From Desulfuromonas sp. (GTDB taxonomy: Bacteria > Desulfobacterota > Desulfuromonadia > Desulfuromonadales > SZUA-401), in NCBI GenBank assembly GCA_002869605.1, contig PKUI01000170.1:7007-71006 (forward strand): 64,000 nucleotides of DNA. The letters run 5' to 3'. How positions within the stretch are numbered: the stretch's first letter is position 1; each line of letters begins with the position of its first letter. A model generated the notes under the pieces. That model was not told the DNA's origin, searched no databases, and saw nothing but the letters and a program-made list of their open reading frames with translations. Positions 36,271-45,610 of the stretch are shown piece by piece. The translations under genes and the position numbers were made by a program.

Positions 36271-36471
36271 CTAGCTGCACAGAACACCCGATGGAGCAAG
36301 GTTATCACTCGGATCACACCCGAAAATTCGTTGATGGTCCCTGCGTACGCACTTTTCCATCAGTGGTCCTTGGCAAAAAAACTTCCTGAAACCTTCAGCA
36401 TGGAAAACCGGGTTTTCTGCATATTTCTTGAAGAATGAACATTCCGGCAACTTTTCACATTCAGTCGACAT
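36271..36471 (-). CDS. small Cys-rich protein (66 aa)
   Basis: A 66-residue protein beginning MSTECEKLPECSFFKKY, with further Cys in RKFFCQGP, EKCVRR, FGCDPS and the C-terminus. Start at 36471 chosen for its GGGGGT site. The Cys spacing with FF..F..FC suggests a small metal- or cluster-binding protein; I have seen similar small proteins in Geobacter-type genomes, but it has no assigned function. It has its own terminator. Confidence 0.65.
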   Translation of the reverse strand: MSTECEKLPECSFFKKYAENPVFHAEGFRKFFCQGPLMEKCVRRDHQRIFGCDPSDNLAPSGVLCS

Positions 36472-36810
36472 CTTTACCCCCGAAGACAAATCAATCCCGA
36501 AGGAGAACAACCTGGCACCTCGGAACCTTTAGTAAACTGTTTAACTGACTACACCTTCGGACTTCGCATGTCAATCATTTTCCGCGCCGTAACTACCTGA
36601 TATAATTAACATATTGTACATTTTAACCCATCTGGTATTTGCTTGTGTGTTTATTTACTACTGCCAAACGAAAGTCCCGCCAAAGCAACCTTGACAACCC
36701 TGAATACCCAGGGGACATGCCTGCAATTTCTTGATCTTACGACCCACAACCCGGCGGCGCAAAAAAAGGCGACGCCAACGGCGCCGCCTGTGTTGCTGAA
36801 AATCGATTCA
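36472..36810. other. intergenic region between Cys-rich and ACT genes
   Basis: 339 nt with no supported gene. It holds the terminator of the upstream ACT-domain gene (36761-36788) and presumably the promoter of the Cys-rich gene; I could not pick out clear -35/-10 boxes. Confidence 0.4.
36761..36788 (-). terminator. rho-independent terminator of the ACT-domain gene
   Basis: On the minus strand a 9-bp stem with one mismatch (GGCGGCGCC / GGCGTCGCC) and 3-nt loop precedes seven T. Confidence 0.75.
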
Positions 36811-37338
36811 CTACATCGTCAGGCTGATATCGACATGTAAGGCGTCGGAGACCTCCCCCAGACCGTCCTCCAGTTCCTTGGAGCTCATCCCCTTGGGTAC
36901 GCGCGTCTCGATATCCATGATATAGAGCGCCGTCCCACTTTCCGGTGTGGCTCGAACGGTCGACTTAAGGTCGATAATATTGACTCCCCGATCTGCCAGA
37001 TGCTGGCTGACCTGGTAGACAATCCCGGCCTGATCCATCCCCTCGACATGCAATGTTACCGGAGCCCCGGATGCATCGGCAGGCTCCAGCCGCTCGGGCA
37101 GCGGGCGCATGAACGCTGAAATCCCCTTCTCTCGCTCCAGCCTTCGGCATTCCATCTGCAAGGTCTCCTCCGCATCTGCCGGGGCCGAGAACAGCAGCAT
37201 CAGAGTAAACTCGTCGGCGAGCAGGGTCATGCTGTTGTCTTCGAGGTTACAGCCGTTGTCGTAGAGAATTCGCGTGACGTCGGCCACGATTCCGGGGCGG
37301 TCCTTGCCGAAGGCGGTCATGATGAAACGCTTGGCCAT
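36811..37338 (-). CDS. double ACT-domain protein (GcvR-like)
   Basis: A 175-residue protein made of two ACT domains (about 3-80 and 93-170; GKDRPGIVADVTRIL and GMDQAGIVYQVSQHL). This is the layout of GcvR, the glycine cleavage repressor accessory protein, and related amino-acid-sensing regulators. No DNA-binding domain. Ribosome binding site AGGAGG. It is a single-gene unit with its own terminator. Ligand not predictable. Confidence 0.85.
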   Translation of the reverse strand: MAKRFIMTAFGKDRPGIVADVTRILYDNGCNLEDNSMTLLADEFTLMLLFSAPADAEETLQMECRRLEREKGISAFMRPLPERLEPADASGAPVTLHVEGMDQAGIVYQVSQHLADRGVNIIDLKSTVRATPESGTALYIMDIETRVPKGMSSKELEDGLGEVSDALHVDISLTM

Positions 37339-37429
37339 GAGGCTCCTCCTGTCTGTAGCGAATTAAACTGTATTATTTCAGCTTTCGTAACGTTGTCCAG
37401 CCTCAGCCTCTATCCCCACCAAAAGGTTC

Positions 37430-37556
37430 ACGGGCTGATCAAATTGTTTCAGATGCAAGGCGCTTGAAGATCAAGGAGTGAGGCGTAGCGGAAGCTACGT
37501 CGCAACGACGCGATCAAAAGCAACGCCGCAGATGGAATGATTTCATCAGCCCCACA
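37430..37556. repeat. intergenic dispersed-repeat-like element
   Basis: The segment contains a TTTCAGATGCAAGGCG opening, a perfect CGTAGC-GGAA-GCTACG hairpin (37484-37499) and an AACGCCGCAGATGG close near the end of the neighbouring gene. This resembles intergenic repeats I associate with Geobacter/Desulfuromonas-type genomes. Only one copy is visible here, so the call rests on memory. Confidence 0.4.
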
Positions 37557-39470
37557 TCAAACGGCGCCCTGTCCGAAATGCCGCTTCGCCGAATCCTGAA
37601 CCTTTCCGGCGACCCGGAATGCCTCACGCAACAGATCCTGCTCTGCCGGGCTGAGCAGCTCCGGATCGAGGTAATGACTGGCGTCCTTTCCCTGTTGAAC
37701 CAGTTCGATTTCTCGGCGCAGGCGCAGGTAAGTGAACGCCTCGAATGCCGCGCGGATATGTTCGGCGGTTTCCCGGGTAAAAACATTGAGTTCGACAAGT
37801 TTGTCGAGCCGTTCAATGGTCGTGGTGGCGTCGATCCCCTTTTCTAGCAGGAAGATGCGGATGCAGTCGACGATAAAGATACTCCCCGCCTGCTTGACTG
37901 AAATTTTCCCCTTGTGCTCCCCGCTCTTCTCCAGAGATAAGCGGCCGAGCAGACCGAGCGGCAGCTTGAGGTTGAGGTCATTTTCAAGCAGGTGATACAT
38001 AAAACGCGGATTACGCCGGACCACCTCATGGACCACGTCGCGCAAGTCCTGGCACAAGGTTGGATCACCGACCAGCGGCATGAAGTCGAGAAAGATCGTT
38101 GAGTACATGACCTTCTTCGGCTCCGGCACGCGCACCCAGTCATCAACCCGCTCCTCCCACTCGGACAATCGACCACGCCACAACGGGTTGTTGATCATCA
38201 CCTTACCGTTACAGAGCGGATAACCTATTTCGGCATAGGCCTCCACCAACCTGTCGGCGAACGGCACCATGAACGCCTCGACCTCGGGCAACATCTCGTC
38301 GGGGAAGTTCTCAAAGATCAGACCGTTATCCTGGTCGGGATTGAGCAGCATCTCCTTGCGGCCGCCACTCCCCATGACCATCAGGCAGAACCGGATCGGC
38401 GGCGGCTCCATCCCCTTGGCGCGCATCTCATCCAGGACCATGTCGTAACCACGCTGCAATATCCGGTGATGCAGGTAGGAAAGGATCTCCATGGTCTCGA
38501 AGTGGGAGCGGGTCTCCCCCATGAGCGCTACAGCAACCTTAACCACATCCCGCTTAATCCTGGCCAGGTCGGCGATCGCGACCGCATCCTTGATCGCGGC
38601 CAGAAGCAACATCGACTTCTGACTACGGAAACGTAACAGGTCGGTGAGGGCGACGATCCCCTCGAGGTGTTCACCATCAACCACCGGCAGGTACTTGATG
38701 CCGTGCTCCATCATGAAGGTGATCGCCTCGTACAGGAGGGTCTCGGGCGACATGCACTCGGGGGCGTGCTCCATCACGTCGGCCGCCGTTGCGTCATCGC
38801 ACGCCAGGGCATCCTGCGCCAGGAACTTGGTCACCAGGTCGCGCTCGGTAATAATGCCGACCACCGAGCCATACACATCCTCGACCGGTAGAGCACCGAT
38901 GTTACGCTGGCGCATGGTGCGCGCCACCTCGCGCAGCGACACATCCGGGGAACAGGTGACAACCGGAGTCGACATGATTTCTGAAAGCCGTTTCTTGAAC
39001 GGATAGTGCTCCATCTGGTCGGCAGTCTGACGTCCGTGTTCACCGACCATTTCGGCATAAAGATTACGCACCCGAGAGAGAACCACGCGGGTGAAGTAAT
39101 CGCGCACCTGGGGATGGGCCTCGGCCACCGCGAGCAAGTCCTGCGCCGGGATCAGATAGCATTCGGTATCGACCAGCGTCCTTGCGCCGGCGGTGTACGG
39201 ATCGCCGGTGAAAATCGGCGTCCCTCCGAAGCTGTCCCCCTCGTGACGCACGTCGACCACCATCTCGACGCCACCCGGGGTCAGCGCAACGATCTCCACG
39301 GCGCCCTGTTTGACGATGTAGATCGATCCGGTCGCCGGGGCATGCTGGTTAAAAATATGAACGTGCGCAGGGAAACGGCGGACCTTGGCATGCGAGCGCA
39401 ACAGCTCGAAGGTCTCAGGAGGAAGCTGCTTGAACGGTTCGGCGTCCTGGAGTTGTCTGATTACACCCAT
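37557..39470 (-). CDS. cNMP-binding/CBS/DUF294 nucleotidyltransferase-like signalling protein
   Basis: A 637-residue cytosolic protein. Domains in order: cyclic-nucleotide-binding fold (about 10-130), a CBS pair (about 160-285), DUF294 nucleotidyltransferase-like domain (GSGGRKEMLLNPDQDNG) and its helical C-terminal domain. Such proteins are common beside acetate/sodium symporter genes, as here, and probably sense adenine nucleotides. Start at 39470 is preferred because a longer frame runs through the terminator of the upstream gene. Confidence 0.88.
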   Translation of the reverse strand: MGVIRQLQDAEPFKQLPPETFELLRSHAKVRRFPAHVHIFNQHAPATGSIYIVKQGAVEIVALTPGGVEMVVDVRHEGDSFGGTPIFTGDPYTAGARTLVDTECYLIPAQDLLAVAEAHPQVRDYFTRVVLSRVRNLYAEMVGEHGRQTADQMEHYPFKKRLSEIMSTPVVTCSPDVSLREVARTMRQRNIGALPVEDVYGSVVGIITERDLVTKFLAQDALACDDATAADVMEHAPECMSPETLLYEAITFMMEHGIKYLPVVDGEHLEGIVALTDLLRFRSQKSMLLLAAIKDAVAIADLARIKRDVVKVAVALMGETRSHFETMEILSYLHHRILQRGYDMVLDEMRAKGMEPPPIRFCLMVMGSGGRKEMLLNPDQDNGLIFENFPDEMLPEVEAFMVPFADRLVEAYAEIGYPLCNGKVMINNPLWRGRLSEWEERVDDWVRVPEPKKVMYSTIFLDFMPLVGDPTLCQDLRDVVHEVVRRNPRFMYHLLENDLNLKLPLGLLGRLSLEKSGEHKGKISVKQAGSIFIVDCIRIFLLEKGIDATTTIERLDKLVELNVFTRETAEHIRAAFEAFTYLRLRREIELVQQGKDASHYLDPELLSPAEQDLLREAFRVAGKVQDSAKRHFGQGAV

Positions 39471-39504
39471 AACGTCCCGGCGTGAACATGCAGAAGAAGA
39501 ATCC

Positions 39505-39537
39505 AAAGAAAAAGGCCTCCACATGGGAAGCCTTTCT
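39505..39537 (-). terminator. rho-independent terminator (minus strand)
   Basis: AAAGGC (39511-39516) pairs with GCCTTT (39530-39535); a T-rich run follows on the minus strand. It ends the 128-aa membrane protein gene. Confidence 0.65.
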
Positions 39538-39601
39538 CATGCCTGCGCGATCATAGCACAACAGGCATGTCTTGAATATTCTGTTATCGCGCTTGAAGCT
39601 A

Positions 39602-39988
39602 TTACTTGGTCGCCTCAAGCTCGTTCTTGTCATCGTTTTTTGCTTTACGCTTGATCCACGGGTGCGCCTGGCGACTGATGATGTAGTCGATAAAAACCTT
39701 CATCCACAGGGTAATGCCGGCCAAGGCACTCCAGGTCTTGTAGGGCATGAGGCCAGCGACGACCCCAACGATCGCTACAACGACGGCGATACCGGCGACC
39801 AGGTTGGTCGTCCCGGTGAAGAGAGCCCATTTCTCTGGATTAGGAGGCGACTCACCCCGCTTGAGAGCGACCTCATCGTAATTGCGCTTGACCAAGATAC
39901 GGTAGGCTCGCCGCAACCAGATAAAGGCCATCGGAAACATCGCCAGGAAAAGAATCCAAGTAATAGCGACACTGATATCGAGAACCAT
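39602..39988 (-). CDS. three-helix membrane protein linked to symporter locus
   Basis: A 128-residue protein with hydrophobic segments at about 4-25, 57-80 and 86-106 and a Lys-rich tail. Preceded by AAGGAGTG. It follows the symporter gene on the same strand, but a strong terminator at 40090-40113 lies between them, so it probably has its own promoter. Function unknown; the location suggests a role with the symporter. Confidence 0.65.
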   Translation of the reverse strand: MVLDISVAITWILFLAMFPMAFIWLRRAYRILVKRNYDEVALKRGESPPNPEKWALFTGTTNLVAGIAVVVAIVGVVAGLMPYKTWSALAGITLWMKVFIDYIISRQAHPWIKRKAKNDDKNELEATK

Positions 39989-40080
39989 GCAACACTCCTT
40001 GCCCTTGTTGGGGGGGTCATGCTCTTAAAATCGGCTCCCTTTTGTAACCGAGAACCTGCTTCCGATCAACCCTTGAGGGT

Positions 40081-40113
40081 AAAAAAAAAGCCCCGCCAGC
40101 ACGCTGGCGGGGC
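40081..40113 (-). terminator. strong rho-independent terminator of the symporter operon
   Basis: An 11-bp GC-rich perfect stem (GCCCCGCCAGC / GCTGGCGGGGC, 2-nt loop) followed on the minus strand by nine T. Confidence 0.9.
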
Positions 40114-40163
40114 AAAAGACTCGGACTGGAGTCCGAATGATGAAACGAAACTCGTAATGAGTG

Positions 40164-41993
40164 TTAGTGGGCTCCGTCGACCGCCTTGGAGCCGCGCGGG
40201 ACACGCACATCTTCCACCAGGTGCTGGATATGCTCGGGCGGAGCCGGGGTCATCTTGCTGACCACGTAGGCAACGAAGAAGTTGACCAGCGCGCCGATGG
40301 CACCGAAGGCGTTCGGCTCGATACCGAGGAAGAAGTTGGCCTTGCCACCGAAGAGACCGAGGAACTCGGTACCCTTGATGAAGAACAGTCCCTTGTGGGC
40401 GAAGACGTAGAGCATGGTCACGCTGATACCAGCGATCATACCGGCGATGGCGCCTTCCTTGTTCATCTTCTTATTGAAGATACCCATCATCAGGCAGGGG
40501 AAGATCGAGCTCGCCGCGAGACCGAAGGCAATCGCCACGGTACCGGCCGCGAAGTCGGGCGGGTTGAGGCCGAGGTAACCGGCGACCACGATCGAGCAGG
40601 CCATGGCGATCTTACCGGCCATCAGCTCCTGCTTCTCGGTCATGTTCGGAGTCCACATGTCCTTGAGCAGGTCATGGGAGATTGCCGAGGAGATCGCCAG
40701 CAGCAGACCGGCAGCGGTGGAGAGCGCGGCGGCGAGACCACCGGCGGCGACCAGCGCGATAACCCAGTTCGGCAGCAGCGCGATTTCAGGATTGGCGAGA
40801 ACCATGATGTCGCGGTTAACCGTCAGCTCGTTACCGGCCCAACCGGCCGCAGCAAACTTCGGATTATAGCTCGCATCGTTGTAGTACTGGATGCGGCCGT
40901 CGCCGTTCTTGTCTTCGAACTTGAGCAGGCCGGTGACTTCCCAACGCTTCATCCACGCCGGGCGATCCTCGTAACGCATGAGGTTGTTCGAATCGTACAT
41001 GTCAAGATTATCAACCGCCTTAACACCCGCAGCGGCGTTACCAGCGATCTGATAATTGTAGGTGGTGTTGTGGATGTTCATACGTGCCATGGCAGCCACG
41101 CCAGGAGCGGTGGTGTAGAGCAGCGCGATGAAAACCAGCGCCCAACCTGCCGAGGAACGTGCATCCTTAACCTTGGGAACGGTGAAGAAACGGATGATGA
41201 CGTGCGGCAGACCGGCGGTACCGATCATCAGCGACACGGTGTAAACGAACATGTTCAGGGTGCTCAGGCGAGCGCTGGTGGTGTACTGGGCGAAGCCGAG
41301 GTCCTGAACAACCATATCCAGTTTAGCCAGCAGCGGGGTAGCGGTACCGACCATGTCGGAACCAAGGCCGAGCTGCGGCAGCGGGTTACCGGTCAGGTGC
41401 AGCGAGATGAAGACCGCCGGCACCGTGTAAGCGAGGATCAGTACGCAGTACTGGGCAACCTGGGTGTAGGTGATCCCTTTCATGCCGCCGAACACCGCGT
41501 ACATGAAGACGATACCCATACCGATGAAGATACCGGTGGAGTTGGAGACGCCGAGGAAGCGGGAGAATGCCACACCGACACCGGTCATCTGACCGATGAT
41601 GTAGGTGGTCGAGGCGATGATCAGGCAGATAACCGCCACCGAGCTGGCACCCTTGGAGTAGAAACGGTCGCCGACGAACTGCGGTACGGTAAACTTGCCG
41701 AACTTACGCAGGTAAGGGGCAAGCAGCATCGCCAGCAGAACGTAGCCACCGGTCCAGCCCATCAGGAACAGGCTACCACCGTAACCCATACCGGCGATGA
41801 GGCCGGCCATGGAGATAAAGGACGCCGCGGACATCCAGTCAGCACCGGTCGCCATACCGTTGAGAACCGGGTGTACGCCACCACCGGCGACATAGAAGTC
41901 ACTGGTGCTGCCCGCACGGGCCCAGATAGCAATGCCGATGTACAACGCAAAGGTGGCACCGACGACGAGGTAGGTTAAAGCTTGAAGACTCAT
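40164..41993 (-). CDS. sodium:solute symporter, acetate-type (ActP-like)
   Basis: A 609-residue inner-membrane transporter of the solute:sodium symporter family with about 13 helices (GADWMSAASFISMAGL and the following helices are typical of cation/acetate symporters). An inserted soluble loop at about 305-385 is unusual for plain ActP but seen in the DUF4212-associated subgroup. Ribosome binding site AAAGGAGG. It is co-transcribed with the DUF4212 gene 19 nt upstream. Acetate uptake is the likely role in an acetate-oxidising anaerobe; the substrate is inferred. Confidence 0.9.
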   Translation of the reverse strand: MSLQALTYLVVGATFALYIGIAIWARAGSTSDFYVAGGGVHPVLNGMATGADWMSAASFISMAGLIAGMGYGGSLFLMGWTGGYVLLAMLLAPYLRKFGKFTVPQFVGDRFYSKGASSVAVICLIIASTTYIIGQMTGVGVAFSRFLGVSNSTGIFIGMGIVFMYAVFGGMKGITYTQVAQYCVLILAYTVPAVFISLHLTGNPLPQLGLGSDMVGTATPLLAKLDMVVQDLGFAQYTTSARLSTLNMFVYTVSLMIGTAGLPHVIIRFFTVPKVKDARSSAGWALVFIALLYTTAPGVAAMARMNIHNTTYNYQIAGNAAAGVKAVDNLDMYDSNNLMRYEDRPAWMKRWEVTGLLKFEDKNGDGRIQYYNDASYNPKFAAAGWAGNELTVNRDIMVLANPEIALLPNWVIALVAAGGLAAALSTAAGLLLAISSAISHDLLKDMWTPNMTEKQELMAGKIAMACSIVVAGYLGLNPPDFAAGTVAIAFGLAASSIFPCLMMGIFNKKMNKEGAIAGMIAGISVTMLYVFAHKGLFFIKGTEFLGLFGGKANFFLGIEPNAFGAIGALVNFFVAYVVSKMTPAPPEHIQHLVEDVRVPRGSKAVDGAH

Positions 41994-42012
41994 ATGATCG
42001 TTCCTCCTTTAA

Positions 42013-42267
42013 TTAATCTTCGTGTACATCGAATTTTTTGTCGAGATTCCCCATCAACTTGGCGTAGATGAAGATCAGCGCGACAAAACCGTAAATCGAA
42101 CCCTGGCAGCTGAACCAGAAACCGAGCGGGTAACCACCGAGGTGGATGTTGTTCAGCGCCGGAGCCAAAACGATCCCGAAGCCGTAGGAGATGACAAACC
42201 AGACCACCAAGACCCCAACGATCAGCTTGATGGTTGCCATCCAGTAAGCATTGCTTGAGTTGTCCAT
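42013..42267 (-). CDS. DUF4212 small symporter subunit
   Basis: An 84-residue protein with two membrane helices (ATIKLIVGVLVVWFVISYG and GSIYGFVALIFIYAKLM) and the conserved LNNIHLGGYPLGFWF stretch of DUF4212. Such proteins always accompany a subgroup of sodium:solute symporters and are thought to be a small subunit. Directly upstream of the symporter gene. Confidence 0.92.
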   Translation of the reverse strand: MDNSSNAYWMATIKLIVGVLVVWFVISYGFGIVLAPALNNIHLGGYPLGFWFSCQGSIYGFVALIFIYAKLMGNLDKKFDVHED

Positions 42268-42972
42268 ACATTTTCCTCCTCTTTAAAAGGTGTCCTCTGC
42301 AAAACCTTAACTTAATACTTTGTGGGACGATGCGGCTCCATCCCTGAGTCAAACCTTGTTACCTTATTTTGCCTCCTGCCAAACTTGCCTCCTTTCCCAT
42401 TTTCTTTCGGGGATGCGACTCCCCTTTTATTCGTCTTGGCCTTTTGGCGCCCGGTGAGGCGCTCGGCCAACTAACCGTTTCATTCTCAACCCCTGGATCG
42501 CTACAACAAGTGACACTGTTTTGCCTAGCGAAACGCCCTCCTAAGAAAAACTACCTCATCCTGCATGAATCGCAACGTCTTTCATGAATAAAATTGCTCT
42601 TCGCTACAGGGTGAGACACATACCTCGACCAACCTTCAGTAAAATGCGGTTTTACAAATTAATATTCCGAGAAGAGCCGCACGTCAACAAAAAAAATAAA
42701 ACTACGTTTGTTTTTTTATTATCACCTGAGTTTGCCACGTGATTACATGTAGTTATGCTCGTTACCAGAAGTTATAAATATTATTTTATTTGATATTTTT
42801 TGGAATTTTTCAGTGCGCCGTTTTACATCTTGCAAAACATCCCGGCGAACACAACAAAGACTCAAATACGATCAGGGGTTGCAATCGGCAGATCAACCCG
42901 GAAAACAGGAGGCAACCCTGAAGTCTCTTATCCACCATTCATCGACAGGCCCGCCATGACACACCCCCCACC
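42268..42972. other. long leader region upstream of the symporter operon
   Basis: 705 nt, AT-rich in the middle, with no supported gene. It must contain the symporter promoter. I looked for a sigma54 -24/-12 box on the minus strand and did not find a clear one. Confidence 0.4.
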
Positions 42973-43731
42973 TCAGGAAACAGCCTGACTGCGTGCCCCG
43001 ATAGAATTTTCGTAGCCACGATAGCCGAGCCGCGCCGAGACGATCTCGCCAGCCATCTTCAGGGCCGGCACAAACTGTCTGTCGACCCCCTCGCCCGGAA
43101 CCCTGAAGTCGGGCCACAACATCACCAGCGCCCCCGCCACCTTACTACCGCCGCGAATCAACGGCACGGCCAGCGAGGCTATCCCCTCGCCCAGGGCGTC
43201 TTCATCGCGCGCGATCCCCGCCCGACGAATCGCCTCCAGGTTACCCGCGCCAGCTGCTCCGGAAGAGACATCAAAGGCCCTGATCACCTGCCCGGCCGCC
43301 GAGGACTCAAGCGGAAAACGTCTCCCCACCAACGACGCCACCTTGACCTGCTGAATGGAATCGGTCACATACAAAAACAGCACCTCGCGACCACATGGCA
43401 CCACCAGGTAGATCGACTCGTTGCACTCGCGCACCAACTGCTCCATCACAGAACGTGCCTTGCGCAACAGGTCCATACGCGAAAGAAACTTCTGCCCGAT
43501 TTCATAAGCGGAAGGACCGAGGCGGTACTTGGAAGAGATCTGCGAACGTTCCACATAACCCCGGCTCTCAAAGGTCGCCAGCAGGCGGAAGACGTTTGCC
43601 TTGTTCATCCCAAGCCGCTCACTGAGCCGGGACAGGCTGACCTCCTCCTCTTCCTCACAAAGCGCCTCGAGCAGCGTCAGCGCATTCTCAACCGATTGAA
43701 TGCAGTAGGTATCCTTATCTCTTCCCGGCAT
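42973..43731 (-). CDS. IclR-family transcriptional regulator
   Basis: A 252-residue regulator with an N-terminal winged helix (SVENALTLLEALCE, LGMNKANVFRLLATFE) and a C-terminal effector-binding domain (RRFPLESSAAGQV). IclR proteins control catabolic and acetate/glyoxylate genes in response to small acids. It lies upstream of the symporter operon on the same strand, separated by 705 nt; control of that operon is plausible but not shown. Confidence 0.88.
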   Translation of the reverse strand: MPGRDKDTYCIQSVENALTLLEALCEEEEEVSLSRLSERLGMNKANVFRLLATFESRGYVERSQISSKYRLGPSAYEIGQKFLSRMDLLRKARSVMEQLVRECNESIYLVVPCGREVLFLYVTDSIQQVKVASLVGRRFPLESSAAGQVIRAFDVSSGAAGAGNLEAIRRAGIARDEDALGEGIASLAVPLIRGGSKVAGALVMLWPDFRVPGEGVDRQFVPALKMAGEIVSARLGYRGYENSIGARSQAVS

Positions 43732-44201
43732 GCAAACCCCCTTGCCTACCCCTCATTACACACACAAACGATGCCCTCACAGAGCATCAAACATACCACC
43801 AGCATCATTCTAGTAATACACTGTTTTACTTTAGTCAACACTATTGGATGTATTTTTGCAAATTATTGAAAAAACAGGCTAAAATGCCTATTTTGTTGTA
43901 AATATTGAGATAAATGGTATTCCAAAAAAAGCTCACACCGCCCCCAAACATGCCAACAAAGAGGGTCTATAAAACCGCTTGAACAAATTGGCTATAATGG
44001 TGTTTCTCAAAACCAGGCCAAACCTCACTCCAATCAACCAGAAAAACCCCAACTCACCGAGTCGCCCCAACCCCAGCCCTCCCTCGGCACGACAACGCTC
44101 TCGGGCATTGAATTCGTCGCCCAAAAGAAGTAACATTTGAAGCTTGCTTGAACGGCACCCAGCAGGCAAACCGTAACGACAAGGAAGGAGGCCTATCTGA
44201 T
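43732..44201. other. intergenic region before the polyene-type cluster
   Basis: 470 nt with no supported gene. A TATAAT hexamer occurs within GGCTATAATGG near 43990 but lacks a well-placed -35 box. The end provides AAGGAAGGAGG for the gene at 44202. Confidence 0.4.
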
Positions 44202-44771
44202 ATGCGTCAACTCGTGAAAAAGACCGGTGTCCTGATCGTTCTCTCCATCCTGATCGTCGCAACCAGCTCCTCTGTCATGGCTGCGGAGAAACAGGTCTAC
44301 ACCCAAAACAACATCTTCGTGGCTCAGCAGGTCAGCCGCGGCGTGCTCACCTACAAGGCGAGCTACAGTGGCTGGGTCGGCCTGCGCCCGCCATTCTTCA
44401 TGCTCCCGGCAGGATCGAAAGTCACCATAGGCCGCTCACGCCATGGTTTTTCCCTGACCACCGACGACGGCAAACAGATCATCTTTGAATACCGGCGCAA
44501 CTTGCCGTTTCCTAGAGATGAGTACATCGCCAAAATCACCTCGAACAAGCCGTTCAAGCTCGGCAACTACAGCAATACGGACCGCAAGGGGATCCAGGCC
44601 GGCAAGCCCTTCAAGGGGATGACCAAGAAGGGGGTCATGGCAGCACTCGGCTACCCTCCCCCCCACAAGGTCATGACCCTCAAGGACAACCTCTGGACCT
44701 ACTGGAAGGATCGCTACCGGACCATGATCATTGAATTTTCAAACGGGGAGGTTGTCCAGATCAGGGAATAG
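44202..44771 (+). CDS. secreted SmpA/OmlA-like protein
   Basis: A 189-residue exported protein: signal peptide 1-29 (LIVATSSSVMAAE), an N-terminal beta region, and a C-terminal SmpA/BamE-like fold (PFKGMTKKGVMAALGYP, LWTYWKDRY). Start at 44202 chosen for AAGGAGG about 11 nt upstream and the direct signal peptide. It precedes the polyene cluster by about 40 nt and may be its first gene or an independent envelope protein. Confidence 0.72.
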   Translation: MRQLVKKTGVLIVLSILIVATSSSVMAAEKQVYTQNNIFVAQQVSRGVLTYKASYSGWVGLRPPFFMLPAGSKVTIGRSRHGFSLTTDDGKQIIFEYRRNLPFPRDEYIAKITSNKPFKLGNYSNTDRKGIQAGKPFKGMTKKGVMAALGYPPPHKVMTLKDNLWTYWKDRYRTMIIEFSNGEVVQIRE

Positions 44772-44812
44772 CCCCTACGGACACCTGCAACCGAGGAAAC
44801 AACAGGAAAGCC

Positions 44813-45541
44813 ATGAACCCACCACACATCGCACTCGTCACCGGCGCCAGCAAAGGGATCGGGGCAGCCATCGCCATCGACCTGGCCCGCAACGGCTTTG
44901 ACATCTGGCTCAATTATCGCAGCGACCAGCAGGCGGCCGAGCAGGTCGCCGCAACCATCCGCGACCTCGGCCGCAGTTGCACGCTGCTCCCTTTCGACGT
45001 CGCGGACAGCGAGGCGGTCAAACAGGCCCTCGCACCGCTGCTGGAAGAACAGACCCCCTACGCACTGGTCAACAACGCCGGGTTTGCGCGCGACGGCCTG
45101 CTGGCGCTGATGCCCGAACAGGACTGGCAGGATGTCCTCGCGGTACACCTCGGCGGCTTCTTCAACGTCACGCGCGCGATCATGGCGAACATGCTCAAAA
45201 AACGCCGGGGACGCATCGTCAACATTGTTTCGACCTCCGGCGAGAGCGGGGTTCCCGGGCAGACGAACTACTCGGCCGCCAAGGCCGGACTGATCGGCGC
45301 CACCCGCTCACTGGCCATGGAAGTAGCCAAGCGCAAGATCCTGGTCAACGCCGTCTCGCCCGGCTTCATCGCCACGGAGATGATCGACGACCTGCCGATG
45401 GAGCAGATTCTCCCCTCGATCCCGCTCGGACGCGTGGGGCAACCGGAAGAGGTTTCGGGGCTGGTGAGCTTCCTCTGCTCGGAGCAGGCAAGCTACATCA
45501 CCGGCCAGGTCTTCTCCGTCAACGGTGGCGCCTACATGTAG
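44813..45541 (+). CDS. 3-oxoacyl-ACP reductase (FabG/ApeQ-like)
   Basis: A 242-residue short-chain reductase with cofactor motif TGASKGIG, NNAG, and catalytic Tyr/Lys in NYSAAKAG. It reduces 3-ketoacyl-ACP in each extension cycle. It opens the polyketide/fatty-acid-like cluster and corresponds to ApeQ in aryl polyene loci. Confidence 0.92.
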   Translation: MNPPHIALVTGASKGIGAAIAIDLARNGFDIWLNYRSDQQAAEQVAATIRDLGRSCTLLPFDVADSEAVKQALAPLLEEQTPYALVNNAGFARDGLLALMPEQDWQDVLAVHLGGFFNVTRAIMANMLKKRRGRIVNIVSTSGESGVPGQTNYSAAKAGLIGATRSLAMEVAKRKILVNAVSPGFIATEMIDDLPMEQILPSIPLGRVGQPEEVSGLVSFLCSEQASYITGQVFSVNGGAYM

Positions 45542-45610
45542 GACAGAGGCCCAGGCCGTTACCCGACAGTCAGATTGCCACACTTTCAGTCACAAGGACC
45601 TTCAAGCTTT

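Noticed and set aside
40161..41978. Long plus-strand open frame opposite the symporter
   Set aside because: Shadow of the symporter gene; the translation is rich in His, Asp, Arg and Gln with no hydrophobic core.
42600..42800. Sigma54 promoter for the symporter operon
   Set aside because: No GG-N10-GC box with proper flanks was found on the minus strand.
44140..44201. Possible c-di-GMP (GEMM) riboswitch before the SmpA-like gene
   Set aside because: The fragment AGCAGGCAAACCG resembles one conserved strand, but the second conserved block (GGGACGCAAAGCC-like) and the paired helices are missing.
43933..44262. 109-codon minus-strand frame
   Set aside because: Overlaps the ribosome binding site and start of the well-supported secreted protein gene at 44202, with no start signal of its own.
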